DNA from: Hydractinia symbiolongicarpus
Taxonomy: Eukaryota > Cnidaria > Hydrozoa > Anthoathecata > Hydractiniidae
DNA: 64,000 nt
Direction: 5' to 3'
Assembly (NCBI RefSeq): GCF_029227915.1
Contig: NC_079880.1
Location: forward strand, 31,801,501-31,865,500
The notes beneath the pieces are model-generated. The model saw only the letters and a program-made list of their open reading frames with translations, had not been told where the DNA came from and ran no database searches. The position numbers and the translations under genes are program-made. Of this stretch, positions 49,814 to 63,500 are shown in pieces (position 1 is the stretch's first letter; every line of letters starts with the position of its first letter).

Positions 49814-50340
49814 ATGGCTTTAGAACGCCGTCAACTACATGCACAGGCCTCTAAAGGTTGTGATATGGGCTTTTGCAGCCTAATAAAGGCGATACACGAG
49901 AATCACGTGGTTCCACGAGGGTGTGCAGGTTACCATTGGTCTAGTCCTTCCATTCTCCATGGACTGCCACGTCCTAAGTCGTTTTCCCCTTTATAACATC
50001 GTCAACTATATGCACAGGCCTCTAAATGCCGTAATATGCTTTTTAGAGGCCTAATAAAGACTTAACACGTAAGTCATGTGGTTCCACGTGCCTGTGTAGG
50101 TTACCATTGGTCTACTCTTTCAAATCTCAATAGACTACTGCGTCGTTTTCCTTGGTACCATGGCTTTAGATCTTTGTCAACTACATGCACAGGACTCTAA
50201 AGTTGTAGTATGGCCTTTTAGAGGCCTAATAAAGACCTTACGCGTAAATCACGTGTTTAAACGTGCTTGCGCAGGTTTCCATTGGTCTAGTCCTTCCACT
50301 CTCCATGGACTACGACGTCCTTAGTCGTGTTCCGTGCTAT
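49814..50340 (+). repeat. Irregular monomers at the boundary of the diverged region
   Basis: The monomer at 49814 is cut short and joins TTTTCCCC directly to TTTATAACATCG near 49987, losing about 10 bp with the CCATGG junction. The next monomer lacks about 8 bp in its tail (CTGCGTCGTTTTCC near 50140), and the following one has an altered tail (TCGTGTTCCGTGC near 50325). From here rightward N and O types become common. Confidence 0.75.
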
Positions 50341-51259
50341 CATGGCTTTAGAACGCCGTCAACTACATGCACAGGCCTCTAAAGGCCGTAATATGGCCAT
50401 TTGCCGCCTATTAAAGGCCTTACACGTAAATTACGTGCTTCCACGTTCTTTCGCAGGTTACCATTGGTCTAGTCCTTCCACTCTTCATGGACTGCGACGT
50501 CCTAGGTTGTTTTCCCCAGCGCCATGGCTTTAGAACATCGTCAACTACATGCACAGGCCTGTAAAGGTTGGGATATGGGCTTTTGCGGCCTAATAAAGGT
50601 TATACACGAAAATCACGTGGTTCCGCATGTGTGTGCAGGTTACCATTGGTCAACTCCTTCTACTCTTAATGGACTACTACGTTCTAGGACGATTTCTCTC
50701 GCACCATAGCTTTAGAACTCCGTCATCTACATGCACAGGCGTCTAAAAGCCGTAATGCGGCCTTTTGCCTCCTAATAAAGGCATTACGCGTAAATCACGT
50801 GTTTCCACGAGCTTGCACAGGTTACCATTTGTCTAGTTCTTCCATCCTACATGGACTACGACGTCTTAAGTCGTTTTCGCTAGAGCCATGGCTTTAGAAC
50901 GCCGTCAACTACATGCACATGAATCAGGAGACATTAGTATGGCCTTTTGTTGCCTAATAAATGCTTAGCACGTAAATCACGTGGTTCTACGTGCATGTGC
51001 AGGTTACCATTGGTATACTCCTTCAACTCTCAATGGACTACTACGTCATAAGTCGTTTTCCTTGGCACCATGGCTTTAGAACATCGTCAACTACATGCAC
51101 ATGCATCTTAAAGCCGTAGTATGGCGTTTTGTTGCCTAATAAAGGCCTTGCGTGTAAATCGCGTGTTTCCACGCGCTTGCACAGGTTACCATTTGTCTAG
51201 TTCTTCCATCCTACATGGACTACGACGTCTTAAGTCGTTTTCGCCAGAGCCATGGGTTT

Positions 51260-51840
51260 AGAACGCCGTCAACTACATGCACATGAATCAGGAGACCGTA
51301 ATATGGCCTTTTGTTGCCTAATAAAGGCTTAGCACGTAAATCACGTGGTTCTACGTGCATGTGCAGGTTACCATTGGTCTAGTCCTTCCACTCTCAATGG
51401 ACTACAAGTTCATAAGTCGTTTTCCCTAGCACCATGGCTTTACAACTCTGTCAACTACATGCACAGGACTCTAAAAGCCATAATATGTACTTTTGCCGGC
51501 TAATAAAGGCCTTACGCGTAAAATACGTGCTCCCACGTTCTTGCGCAGGTTACCATTGGTCTAGTTCTTCAATCTACATGGACTGCGACGTCCTAGGTTG
51601 TTTTCCTCAGCGCCATGGCTTTAGAACATCGTCAACTTTATGCCCAGGCCTCTAAAGGTTGCATTATGCTTTTTATATGCCTAATAAAGGCTTGAAACGT
51701 AAGTCACGTGGTTCTACGTGGTTGTGCAGGTTACCATTGGTCTACTCCTTCAACTATTAATGGACTACTGCGTCCTAAGTCGTTTTCTTTGGCACTATAG
51801 CTTTACAACGCCGTCAACTACATGCACAGGCCTCTAAAGG
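51260..51840 (+). repeat. Duplicated segment, offset 1,091 bp (partner 52351-52931)
   Basis: N monomer, an E-like monomer with AAAAGCCATAATATG and the diverged CTTTATGCCCAGGCC monomer recur 1,091 bp to the right. After 51840 the left copy continues with an F-type body, the right copy with the ACGGCCTTTTGCCCCC monomer that on the left occurs one step later, so one monomer was dropped in the right copy. Confidence 0.75.
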
Positions 51841-52350
51841 CTGTAATATGGCCTTTTGCCGCCTAATAAAGGCCTTACACGTAAATCACCCGGTTCCACG
51901 TGCTTGTGCAGGTTACAATTGGTCTAGTCCTTCCACTCTCAATGGACTACAAGGTCATAAGTCGTTTTCCCTAGCACCTTGGCTTTAGAACTCCGTCATT
52001 TACATGGACAGGCCTCTAAAGGCCGTAATACGGCCTTTTGCCCCCTAATAAAGGCGATACACGAAAATCACGTGGTTCCACGTGTGTGTGCTGGTTACCA
52101 TTGGTCAACTCCCTCCACTGTCCATAGACTGCGACGTTCTAAGTCGTTTTCCCCAGAGCCATGGGTTTAGAACGCCGTCAACTACATGCACAGGCCTCTA
52201 AAGGCCGTAACATAGACTTTTGCCGGCTAATAAAGGCCTTACACGTAAATCCCCCGGTTCCACGTGCTTGTGCAGGTTACTATTGGTCTAGCCCTTCCAC
52301 TCTCAATGGACTACAAGGTCGTACGTCGCTTTCCCTGGCATCATGGCTTT

Positions 52351-52931
52351 AGAACTCCGTCAACTACATGCACATGAATCAGGAGACCGTAATATGGCCT
52401 TTTGTTGCCTAATAAAGGCTTAGCACGTAAATCACGTGGTTCTACGTGCATGTGCAGGTTACCATTGGTCTAGTCCTTCCACTCTCAATGGACTACAAGT
52501 TCATAAGTCGTTTTCCCTAGCACCATGGCTTTACAACTCTGTCAACTACATGCACAGGACTCTAAAAGCCATAATATGGACTTTTGCCGGCTAATAAAGG
52601 CCTTACGCGTAAAATACGTGCTCCCACGTTCTTGCGCAGGTTACCATTGGTCTAGTCCTTCAATCTACATGGACTGCGACGTCCTAGGTTGTTTTCCTCC
52701 GCGCCATGGCTTTAGAACATCGTCAACTTTATGCCCAGGCCTCTAAAGGTTGCATTATGCTTTTTATATGCCTAATAAAGGGTTGAAACGTAAGTCACGT
52801 GGTTCTACGTGGTTGTGCAGGTTACCATTGGTCTACTCCTTCAACTATTAATGGACTACTGCGTCCTAAGTCGTTTTCTTTGGCACTATAGCTTTACAAC
52901 GCCGTCAACTACATGCACAGGCCTCTAAAGG
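52351..52931 (+). repeat. Duplicated segment, right copy
   Basis: Partner of 51260-51840. Differences noticed: ATATGGAC here against ATATGTAC, TTTTCCTCCGCG against TTTTCCTCAGCG, and GGGTTGAAACG against GGCTTGAAACG. The divergence is greater than in the 30-40 kb duplications. Confidence 0.75.
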
Positions 52932-54229
52932 CCGTAATACGGCCTTTTGCCCCCTAATAAAGGCGATACACGAAAATCACGTGGTTCCACGTGTGTGTGC
53001 TGGTTACCATTGGTCAACTCCCTCCACTGTCCATAGACTGCGACGTTCTAAGTCGTTTTCGCCAGCGCCATTGCTTTAGAACATCGTCAACTACATGCAC
53101 AGGTCCCTAAAGGTTGCAATAGGTTTTTTACGTGCCAAATAAAGGCTTAAAGCGTAAATCACGTGGTTCTACGTGGCTGTGCAGGTTACCATTGGTATAC
53201 TCCTTCAACTCTCAATGGACTACTACGTCATAAGTCGTTTTCCTTGGCACCATGGCTGTAGAACTCTGTCAACTACATGCACAGGCTTCTAAAAGCTGTA
53301 ATATGGCGTTTTGCCGCCTAATAAAGGCCTTACGTGTAAATCACGTGTTTCAACGCTCTTGCACAGGTTACCTTTGGTCTAGTCCTTCTACTCTCAATGC
53401 ACTACAAGGTCATAAGTCCTTTTCTCTAGCACCATGGCTTTAGAACTCCGTCAACTACATGCACCGGCCTCTAAAGGCCGTAATATGGCTTTTTGCCGCC
53501 TAATGAAGGCGATACACGAGAATTACGTGGTTCCACGTGTGTGTGCAGGTTACCATTGGTCAACTTCTTCTACTCTTAATGGACAACTACGTCATAAGTC
53601 GTTTTCCTTGGTACCATGGCTTTAGAACTCCGACATCTACATGCACAGGCGTCTAAAAGCCGTAATATGGCGTTTTGCTGCCTAATAAAGGCATTACGCG
53701 TATATCACGTGTTTCCACGCGCTTGCACAGGTTACCATTTGTCTAGTTCTTCCATCCTACATGGACTACGACGTCTTAAGTCGTTTTCGTTAGAGCCGTG
53801 GGTTTAAAACGCCGTCAATTACATGCACATGAATCTAGAGACCGTAATATGGCATTTTGTTGACTAATAAAGGCTTAGCACGTAAATCACGTGGTTCTAC
53901 GTGGCTGTGCAGGTTACCATTGGTATATTCCTTCAACTCTCAATGGACTACTACGTCATAAGTCGTTTTCCTTGGCACCATGGCTTTAGAACGCCGTTAA
54001 CTACATGCACATGAATCAGGAGACCGTAATATGGCCTTTTGTTGCCTAATAAAGGCTTAGCACGTAAATCACGTGGTTCTACGTGCATGTGCAGGTTACC
54101 ATTGGTCTAGTCCTTCCACTCTCAATGGACTACAAGGTCATAAGTCGTTTTCCCTAGCAGTATGGCTTTACAACTCCGTTAAGTACATGCACAGGCCTCT
54201 AAAGGCCATAACATGGACCTTTGCCGGCT

Positions 54230-57200
54230 AATAAAGGCCTTACACGTAAATCTCCCGGTTCCACGTGCTTGTGCAGGTTACCATTGGTCTAGCCCTTCCA
54301 CTCTCAATGGACTACAAGGTCGTACGTCGCTTTCCCTGGCATCATGGCTTTAGAACTCCGTCAACTACATGCACAGGCCTCTAAAGGCCGTTACATGGAC
54401 TTTTGCGGCTAATAAAGGCCTTACACGTTAATCCCCCGGTTCCACATGCTTGTGCAGGTTACCATTGGTCTAGTCCTTCCACTCTCAATGGACTACAAGG
54501 TCATAAGTCGTTTTCGCTGGCACTTTGGCTTTAGAACGCCGTCAAATACATGCACAGGCGTCGAAAGGCTGTGATATGGCCTTTTGTGGCCTAGTAAATG
54601 CGATACACGAAAATCACGTGGATCCACGTGCGTGTGCAGGTTACCATTGGTTTAGTCCCTCCACTCTCAATGGAAGGTCATAAGTCGTTTTCCCTAGCAC
54701 CTTGGCTTTAGAACATCGTCAACTACGTGCACAGGCCTCTAAAAGCCGTAATATGGCGTTTTGCCGCATAATAAAGGCCTTACGTGTAAATCACGTGTTT
54801 CAACGCTCTTGCACAGGTTATCATTGGTCTAGTCCTTCCACTCTCCATGGACTGCGACGTCCTAAGTTGTTTTCGCCAGCGTCATGGCTTTAGAACGCCG
54901 TCAACTACATGCACAGGCCTCTAAAGGTTGTGATATGGCCTTTTGTTGGCTAATAAAGGCTTAGCACGTAAATCACGTGGTTCTACGTGCATGTGCAGGT
55001 TACCATTGGTCTACTCCTTCAACTCTCAATGGACTACTGCCTCCTAAGTCATTTTCTTTGGCACCATGGCTTTACAACGCCGTCAACTACATGCACAGGC
55101 CTCTAAAGGTTGTAATATGGCTTTTGCCGCCTAATAAAGGCGTTACACGTAAATCCCCCGGTTCCACGTGCTTGTGCAGGTTACTATTGGTCTAGCCCTT
55201 CCACTCTCAATGGACTACAAGGTCGTACGTTGCTTTCCCTGGCATCATGGCTTTAGAACTCCGTCAACTACATGCACAGGCCTCTAAAAGCCGTAATATG
55301 GCGTTTTGCTGCCTAATAAAGGCCTTACGTGTAAATTACGTGTTCCCACGTTCTTGCGCAGGTTACCATTGGTCTAATCCTTCCACTCTCCATGGACTGC
55401 AACGTCCTAAGTCGTTTTCCCCAGCGCCATGGCTTTAGAACATCGTCAACTACATGCACAGGTCCCTAAAGGTTGCAATATGTTTTTTACGTGCCTAATA
55501 AAGGCTTAAAACGTGAATCACGTGGTTCTACGTGGCTGTGCAGGTTACCATTGGTATACTCATTCAACTCTCAATGGACTACTACGTCATGAGTCGTTTT
55601 CCTTGGCACCATGGCTGTAGAACTCTGTCAACTACATGCACAGGCCTGTAAAAGCTGTAATATGGCGTTTTGCCGCCTAATAAAGGCCTTACGTGTAAAT
55701 CACGTGTTTCAACGCTCTTGCACAGGTTACCATTGGTCTAGTCCTTCTACTCTCAATGGACTACGACGTCTTAAGTCGTTTTCCCCAGAGCCATGGGTTT
55801 AGAACGCCGTCAACTACATGCACAGGTCCCTAAATGCCGTAACATGGACTTTTGCCAGATAATAAAGGCCTTACACGTAAATTCCCCGGTTCCACATGCT
55901 TGTGCAGGTTACCATTGGTCTAGCCCTTCCACTCTCAATAAACTACGACGTCTTAAGTCGTTTTCCCCCAAGCCATGGGTTTAGAACATCGTCAACTACA
56001 TGCACAGGTCCCTAAAGGTTGCAATATGTTTTTTACGTGCCTAATAAAGGCTTAAAACGTAAATCACGTGGTTCTACGTGGCTGTGCAGGTTACCATTGG
56101 TATACTCATTCAACTCTCAATGGACTACTGCGTCATAAGTCGTTTTCCTTGGCACCATGGCTGTAGAACTCTGTCAACTACATGCACAGGCCTCTAAAAG
56201 CTGTAATATGGCGTTTTGCCGCCTAATAAAGGCCTTACGTGTTCATCACGTGTTTCAACGCTCTTGCACAGGTTACCATTGGTCTAGTCCTTCCACGCTC
56301 AATGGACTACAAGGTCATAAGTCGTTTTCCCTAGCACCTTGGCTTTAGAACTCCGTCAACTACATGGACAGGCCTCTAAAGGCCGTAATACGGCCTTTTG
56401 CCCCCTAATAAAGGCGATACACGAAAATCACGTGGTTCCACGTGTGTGTGCTGGTTACCATTGGTCAACTCCTTCCACTGTCCATAGACTGCGTCGCTCT
56501 AAGTCGTTTTCCCCAGCGGCATGGCTTTAGAACATCGTCAACTACATGCACAGGCCTCTAAAAGCCGTAGTATGGCGTTTTGTTACCTAATAAAGGCCTT
56601 ACGTGTAAATTACGTGTTTCCACGCTCTTGCACAGGTTAGTATTGGTCTAGTCCTTCCACTCTCAATGGACTACGACGTCTTAAGTCGTTTTCCCCAGAG
56701 CCATGGGTTTAGAACGCCGTCAACTACATGCACAGGCCTCTAAAGGCCGTAACATGGACTTTTGCCTGCTAATAAAGGCCTTACACGTAAATTCCCCTGT
56801 TCCACATGCTTGTGCAGGTTACCATTGGTCTAGCCCTTCCACTCTCAATGGACTACGACGTCTTAAGTCGTTTTCCCCCAAGCCATGGGTTTAGAACGCC
56901 GTCAACTACATGCACAGGCCTCTTAAGGTTACAATATGCTTCTTACATGCCTAATAAAAGCCTTACGTGTAAATCACGTGTTTCCACGCTCTTGCACAGG
57001 TTACCATTCGTCTAGTCCTTCTACTCTCAATGGACTACGACGTCTTAAGTCTTTTTCCCCAGAGCCATGGGTTTAGAACACCGTCAACTACATGCAAATG
57101 AATCTACAGACCGTAATATGGCCTTTTGTTGCCTAATAAAGGCTTAGCACGTAAATGACGTGGTTCTACGTGCATGTGCAGGTTACCATTGGTCTACTCC

Positions 57201-57648
57201 TTCAACTCTCAATGGACTACTGCGTCCTAAGTCATTTTCTTTGGCACCATGGCTTTACAACGCAGTCAACTACATGCACAGGCCTCTAAAGGCTGTAATA
57301 TGGCTTTTGCCGCCTAATAAAGGCGTTACACGTAACTCCCCCGGTTCCACGTGCTTGTGCAGGTTACTATTGGTCTAGCCCTTCCACTCTCAATGGACTA
57401 CAAGGTCGTACGTCGCTTTCCCTGGCATCATGGCTTTAGAACTCCGTCAACAACATGCACAGGCCTCTAAAAGCCGTAATATGGCGTTTTGCTGCCTAAT
57501 AAAGACCTTACGTGTAAATTACGTGTTCCCACGTTCTTGCGCAGGTTACCATTGGTCTAATCCTTCCACTCTCCATGGACTGCAACGTCCTAAGTCGTTT
57601 TCCCCAGCGCCATGGCTTTAGAACGCCGTCAACTACATGCACAGGCCT
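54230..57648 (+). repeat. 6,352-bp higher-order unit, first copy (shared part)
   Basis: Monomers at 54344, 54702, 54893, 55247, 55611, 55793, 56157, 56339, 56703, 57430 and 57612 all have partners 6,352 bp downstream. A deletion in a tail (CAATGGAAGGTCAT at 54670) is shared with 61022, so it predates the duplication. I noticed scattered differences at a higher rate than in the 1,984-bp pair. The full unit would run from about 54230 to 60581, about 35 monomers. Confidence 0.85.
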
Positions 57649-58339
57649 CCAAAGGTTGTGATATGGGCTTTTGTGGCCTAATAAAGGCGATACATGAAAA
57701 TCACGTGGTTCCACATGTGTGTGCAGGTTACCATTGGTCAACTCCTTCTACTCTTAATGGACTACTACGTTCTAGGACGATTTCTCTCGCACCATGGCTT
57801 TAGAACTCCGTCATCTACATGCGCAGGTGTCTAGAAGCCGTAATATGGTCTTTTGCTCCCTAATAGAAGCCTTACGTGTAAATCACGTGTTTCCACGCTC
57901 TTGCACAGCTTACCATTCGTCTAGTCCTTCTACTCTCAATGGACTACGACGTCTTAAGTCGTTTTCGCCAGCGCCATGGCTTTAGAACATCGTCAACTAC
58001 ATGCACAGGTCCCTAAAGGTTGCAATATGTTTTTTACGTGCCTAATAAAGGCTTAAAACGTAAATCACGTGGTTCTACGTGGCTGTGCAGGTTACCATTG
58101 GTATACTCATTCAACTCTCAATGGACTACTACGTCATAAGTCGTTTTCCTTGGCACCATGGCTGTAGAACTCTGTCAACTACATGCACAGGCCTCTAAAA
58201 GCTGTAATATGGCGTTTTGCCGCCTAATAAAGGCCTTACGTGTAAATCACGTGTTTCAACGCTCTTGCACAGGTTACCATTGGTCTAGTCCTTCTACTCT
58301 CAATGGACTACGACGTCTTAAGTCGTTTTCCCCAGAGCC

Positions 58340-58514
58340 ATGGGTTTAGAACGCCGTCAACTGCATGCACTGGCCTCTAAATGACTTAAAATGGCTTTTG
58401 CCGCCTAATAAAGGCCTTTCACGTAAATCCCCCGGTGCTTGTGCAGGTTACCATTGGTCTAGCCCTTCCACTGTCAATGGACTACAAGGTTGTACGTCGC
58501 TTTCCCTGGCATCA
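58340..58514 (+). repeat. Degenerate 175-bp monomer
   Basis: Several small losses in one monomer: CTAAATGACTTAAAATGGC replaces the CCGTAATATGGCC segment, and CCCCCGGTGCTTG lacks the TTCCACG part of the dyad. It is flanked by normal monomers and occurs once. Confidence 0.7.
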
Positions 58515-60581
58515 TGGCTTTAGAACTCCGTCAACTACATGCACAGGCCTCTAAAGGCCGTTACATGGACTTTTGCGGCTAATAAAGGCCTTACACGTTA
58601 ATCCCCCGGTTCCACATGCTTGTGCAGGTTACCATTGGTCTAGTCCTTCCACTCTCAATGGACTACAAGGTCATAAGTCGTTTTCTCTAGCACCATGGCT
58701 TTAGAACTCCGTCAACTACATGCACCGGCCTCTAAAGGCCGTAATATGGCCTTTTGCCGCCTAATGAAGGCGATACACGAAAATCACGTGGTTCCACGTG
58801 TGTGTGCAGGTTACCATTGATCAACTCCTTCTACTCTTAATGGACAACTACGTGATAAGTCGTTTTCCCTGGCACCATGGCTTTAGAACGCCGTCAACTA
58901 CATGAACCGGCGTCGAAAGGCTGTGATATGGCCTTTTGTGGCCTAGTAAATGCGATACACGAAAATCACGTGGTTCCACATGTGTGTGCAGGTTACCATT
59001 GGTCTACTCCTTCTACTCTTATTGGACTACTACGTCATAAGTTGTTTTCCTTGGCACCATGGCTTTAGAACTCCGTCATCTACATGCACAGGCGTCTAAA
59101 AGCCGTTATATGGCGTTTTGCCGCCTAATAAAGGCATTACGCGTATATCACGTGTTTCCACGCGCTTGCACAGGTTACTATTTGTCTAGTTCTTCCATCC
59201 TACATGGACTACGACGTCTTAGGTCGTTTTCGTTAGAACCATGGGTTTAGAACGCCGTCAACTACATGCACATGAATCTAGAGACCGGAATATGGCCTTT
59301 TGTTGCCTAATAAAGGCTTAGCACGTAAATCACGTGGTTCTACGTGCATGTGCAGGTTACCATTGGTCTAGTCCTTTCACTCTCAATGGACTACAAGGTC
59401 TTAAGTCGTTTTCCCCAGCGCCATGGCTTTAGAACGCCGTCAACTACATGCACAGGCCTCTAAAGGTTGTGATATGGCCTTTTGTTGGCTAATAAAGGCT
59501 TAACACGTAAATCCCCCGGTTCCACGTGCTTGTGCAAGTTACCATTTTTCTAGTTCTTCCATCCTACATGGACTACGACGTCTTAAGTCTTTTTCCCCAG
59601 AGCCATGGGTTTAGAACACCGTCAACTACATGCACATGAATCAGGAGACCGTAATATGGCCGTGTGTTACCTAATAAAGGCTTAGCACGTAAATCACGTG
59701 GTTCTACGTGCATGTGCAGGTTACCATTGGTCTAGCCCTTCCACTCTCAATGGACTACAAGGTCATAAGTCGTTTTCCCTAGCACCATGGCTTTACAACT
59801 CCGTCAAGTACATGCACAGGCCTCTAAAGGCCGTAACATAGACCTTTGCCGGCTAATAAAGGCCTTACGCGTAAATAACGTGCTCCCACGTTCTTGCGCA
59901 GGTTATCATTGGTCTATTCCTTCCACTCTCCATAGACTGCGACGTCCTAAGTCGTTTTCCCCAGCGCCATGGCTTTAAAACTCTGTCAACTACATGCACA
60001 GGACTCTAAAAGCCATAATATGGCCTTTTGCCGCCTAATGAAGGCGATACACGAAAATCACGTGGTTCCACGTGTGTGTGCAGGTTACCATTGGTCAACT
60101 CCTTCTACTCTTAATGGACTACTACGTTCTAGGACGATTTCTCTCGCACCATGGCTTTAGAACTCCGTCATCTACATGCGCAGGCGTCTAAAAGCCGTAA
60201 TATGGTCTTTTGCTGCCTAATAGAAGCCTTACGTGTAAATCACGTGTTTCCACGCTCTTGCACAGGTTACCATTCGTCTAGTCCTTCTATTCTCAATGGA
60301 CTACGACGTCTTAAGTCGTTTTCGCCAGCGCCATGGCTTTAAAACATCGTCAACTACATGCACAGGTCCCTAAAGGTTGCAATATGTTTTTTACGTGCCT
60401 AATAAAGGCTTAAAACGTAAATCACGTGGTTCTACGTGGCTGTGCAGGTTACCATTGGTCTAGTCCTTCCACTCTCAATGGACTACAAGGTCATAAGTCG
60501 TTTTCCCTAGCACCATGGCTTTACAACTCCGTTAAGTACATGCACAGGCCTCAAAAGGCCGTAACATGGCTTTTGCCGCCT

Positions 60582-63500
60582 AATAAAGGCCTTACACGTA
60601 AATCTCCCGGTTCCCCGTGCTTGTGCAGGTTACCATTGGTCTAGCCCTTCCACTCTCAATGGACTACAAGGTCGTACGTCGCTTTCCCTGGCATCATGGC
60701 TTTAGAACTCCGTCAACTACATGCACAGGCCTCTAAAGGCCGTTACATGGACTTTTGCGGCTAATAAAGGCCTTACACGTTAATCCCCCGGTTCCACATG
60801 CTTGTGCAGGTTACCATTGGTCTAGTCCTTCCACTCTCAATGGACTACAAGGTCATAAGTCGTTTTCGCTGGCACCTTGGCTTTAGAACGCCGTCAAATA
60901 CATGCACAGGCGTCGAAAGGCTGTGATATGGCCTTTTGTGGCCTAGTAAATGCGATACACGAAAATCACGTGGATCCACGTGTGTGTGCAGGTTACCATT
61001 GGTCTAGTCCCTCCACTCTCAATGGAAGGTCATAAGTCGTTTTCCCTAGCACCTTGGCTTTAGAACATCGTCAACTACGTGCACAGGCCTCTAAAAGCCG
61101 TAATATGGCGTTTTGCCGCATAATAAAGGCCTTACGTGTAAATCACGTGTTTCAACGCTCTTGCACAGGTTATCATTGGTCTAGTCCTTCCACTCTCCAT
61201 GGACTGCGACGTCCTAAGTTGTTTTCGCCAGCGTCATGGCTTTAGAACGCCGTCAACTACATGCACAGGCCTCTAAAGGTTGTGATATGGCCTTTTGTTG
61301 GCTAATAAAGGCTTAGCACGTAAATCACGTGGTTCTACGTGCATGTGCAGGTTACCATTGGTCTACTCCTTCAACTCTCAATGGACTACTGCCTCCTAAG
61401 TCATTTTCTTTGGCACCATGGCTTTACAACGCCGTCAACTACATGCACAGGCCTCTAAAGGCTGTAATATGGCTTTTGCCGCCTAATAAAGGCGTTACAC
61501 GTAAATCCCCCGGTTCCACGTGCTTGTGCAGGTTACTATTGGTCTAGCCCTTCCACTCTCAATGGACTACAAGGTCGTACGTCGCTTTCCCTGGCATCAT
61601 GGCTTTAGAACTCCGTCAACTACATGCACAGGCCTCTAAAAGCCGTAATATGGAGTTTTGCTGCCTAATAAAGGCCTTACGTGTAAATTACGTGTTCCCA
61701 CGTTCTTGCGCAGGTTACCATTGGTCTAATCCTTCCACTCTCCATGGACTGCAACGTCCTAAGTCGTTTTTCCTAGCGCCATGGCTTTAGAACATCGTCA
61801 ACTACATGCACAGGTCCCTAAAGGTTGCAATATGTTTTTTACGTGCCTAATAAAGGCTTAAAACGTAAATCACGTGGTTCTACGTGGCTGTGCAGGTTAC
61901 CATTGGTATACTCATTCAACTCTCAATGGACTACTACGTCATGAGTCGTTTTCCTTGGCACCATGGCTGTAGAACTCTGTCAACTACATGCACAGGCCTG
62001 TAAAAGCTGTAATATGGCGTTTTGCCGCCTAATAAAGGCCTTACCTGTAAATCACGTGTTTCAACGCTCTTGCACAGGTTACCATTGGTCTAGTCCTTCT
62101 ACTCTCAATGGACTACGACGTCTTAAGTCGTTTTCCCCAGAGCCATGGGTTTAGAACGCCGTCAATTACATGCACAGGCCTCTAAAGGCCGTAACATGGA
62201 CTTTTGCCGGCTAATAAAGGCCTTACACGTAAATTCCCCGGTTCCACATGCTTGTGCAGGTTACCATTGGTGTAGCCTTTCCACTCTCAATGGACTACGA
62301 CGTCTTAAGTCGTTTTCCCCCAAGCCATGGGTTTAGAACATCGTCAACTACATGCACAGGTCCCTAAAGGTTGCAATATGTTTTTTACGTGCCTAATAAA
62401 GGCTTAAAACGTAAATCACGTGGTTCTACGTGGCTGTGCAGGTTACCATTGGTATACTCATTCAACTCTCAATGGACTACTGCGTTATAAGTCGTTTTCC
62501 TTGGCACCATGGCTGTAGAACTCTGTCAACTACATGCACAGGCCTCTAAAAGCTGTAATATGGCGTTTTGCCGCCTAATAAAGGCCTTACGTGTACATCA
62601 CGTGTTTCAACGCTCTCGCACAGGTTACCATTGGTCTATTCCTTCCACGCTCAATGGACTACAAGGTCATAAGTCGTTTTCCCTAGCACCTTGGCTTTAG
62701 AACTCCGTCAACTACATGGACAGGCCTCTAAAGGCCGTAATACGGCCTTTTGCCCCCTAATAAAGGCGATAAACGAAAATCACGTGGTTCCACGTGTGTG
62801 TGCTGGTTACCATTGGTCAACTCCTTCCACTGTCCATAGACTGCGACGCTCTAAGTCGTTTTCCCCAGCGGCATGGCTTTAGAACATCGTCAACTACATG
62901 CACAGGCCTCTAAAAGCCGTAGTATGGCGTTTTGTTGCCTAATAAAGGCCTTACGTGTAAATTACGTGTTTCCACGCTCTTGCACAGGTTAGTATTGGTC
63001 TAGTCCTTCCACTCTCAATGGACTACGACGTCTTAAGTCGTTTTCCCCAGAGCCATGGGTTTAGAACGCCGTCAACTACATGCACAGGCCTCTAAAGGCC
63101 GTAACATGGACTTTTGCCGGCTAATAAAGGCCTTACACGTAAATTCCCCTGTTCCACATGTTTGTGCAGGTTACCATTGGTCTAGCCCTTCCACTCTCAA
63201 TGGACTACGACGTCTTAAGTCGTTTTCCCCCAAGCCATGGGTTTAGAAAGCCGTCAACTACATGCACAGGCCTCTTAAGGTTACAATATGCTTCTTACAT
63301 GCCTAATAAAAGCCTTACGTGTAAATCACGTGTTTCCACGCTCTTGCACAGGTTACCATTCGTCTAGTCCTTCTACTCTCAATGGACTACGACGTCTTAA
63401 GTCTTTTTCCCCAGAGCCATGGGTTTAGAACACCGTCAACTACATGCAAATGAATCTACAGACCGTAATATGGCCTTTTGTTGCCTAATAAAGGCTTAGC

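Larger units (their letters stand above)
40850..49985 (+). repeat. Mixed monomers without a clear long unit
   Basis: About 50 monomers in no repeat order that I could follow for more than a few units. A common motif is a D-like monomer followed by one with CTTGAGAACGCC and CAACTGCATGC (42292, 42838, 44112, 45932, 46479). Some pairs match their neighbours closely, for example the B-like monomers at 43202 and 43566 and the A/B pairs between 47572 and 48720. Several length variants cluster at 47.9-50.2 kb. Confidence 0.7.

Noticed and set aside
54670-54685. Tail deletion CAATGGAAGGTCAT as sequencing error
   Set aside because: The same deletion is present 6,352 bp downstream at 61022, so it is a real inherited change.
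57508-57741. Minus-strand ORF of 77 codons
   Set aside because: It spans a monomer junction, occurs once because of local substitutions, and shows no start context or family resemblance; it is a shadow of the repeat.
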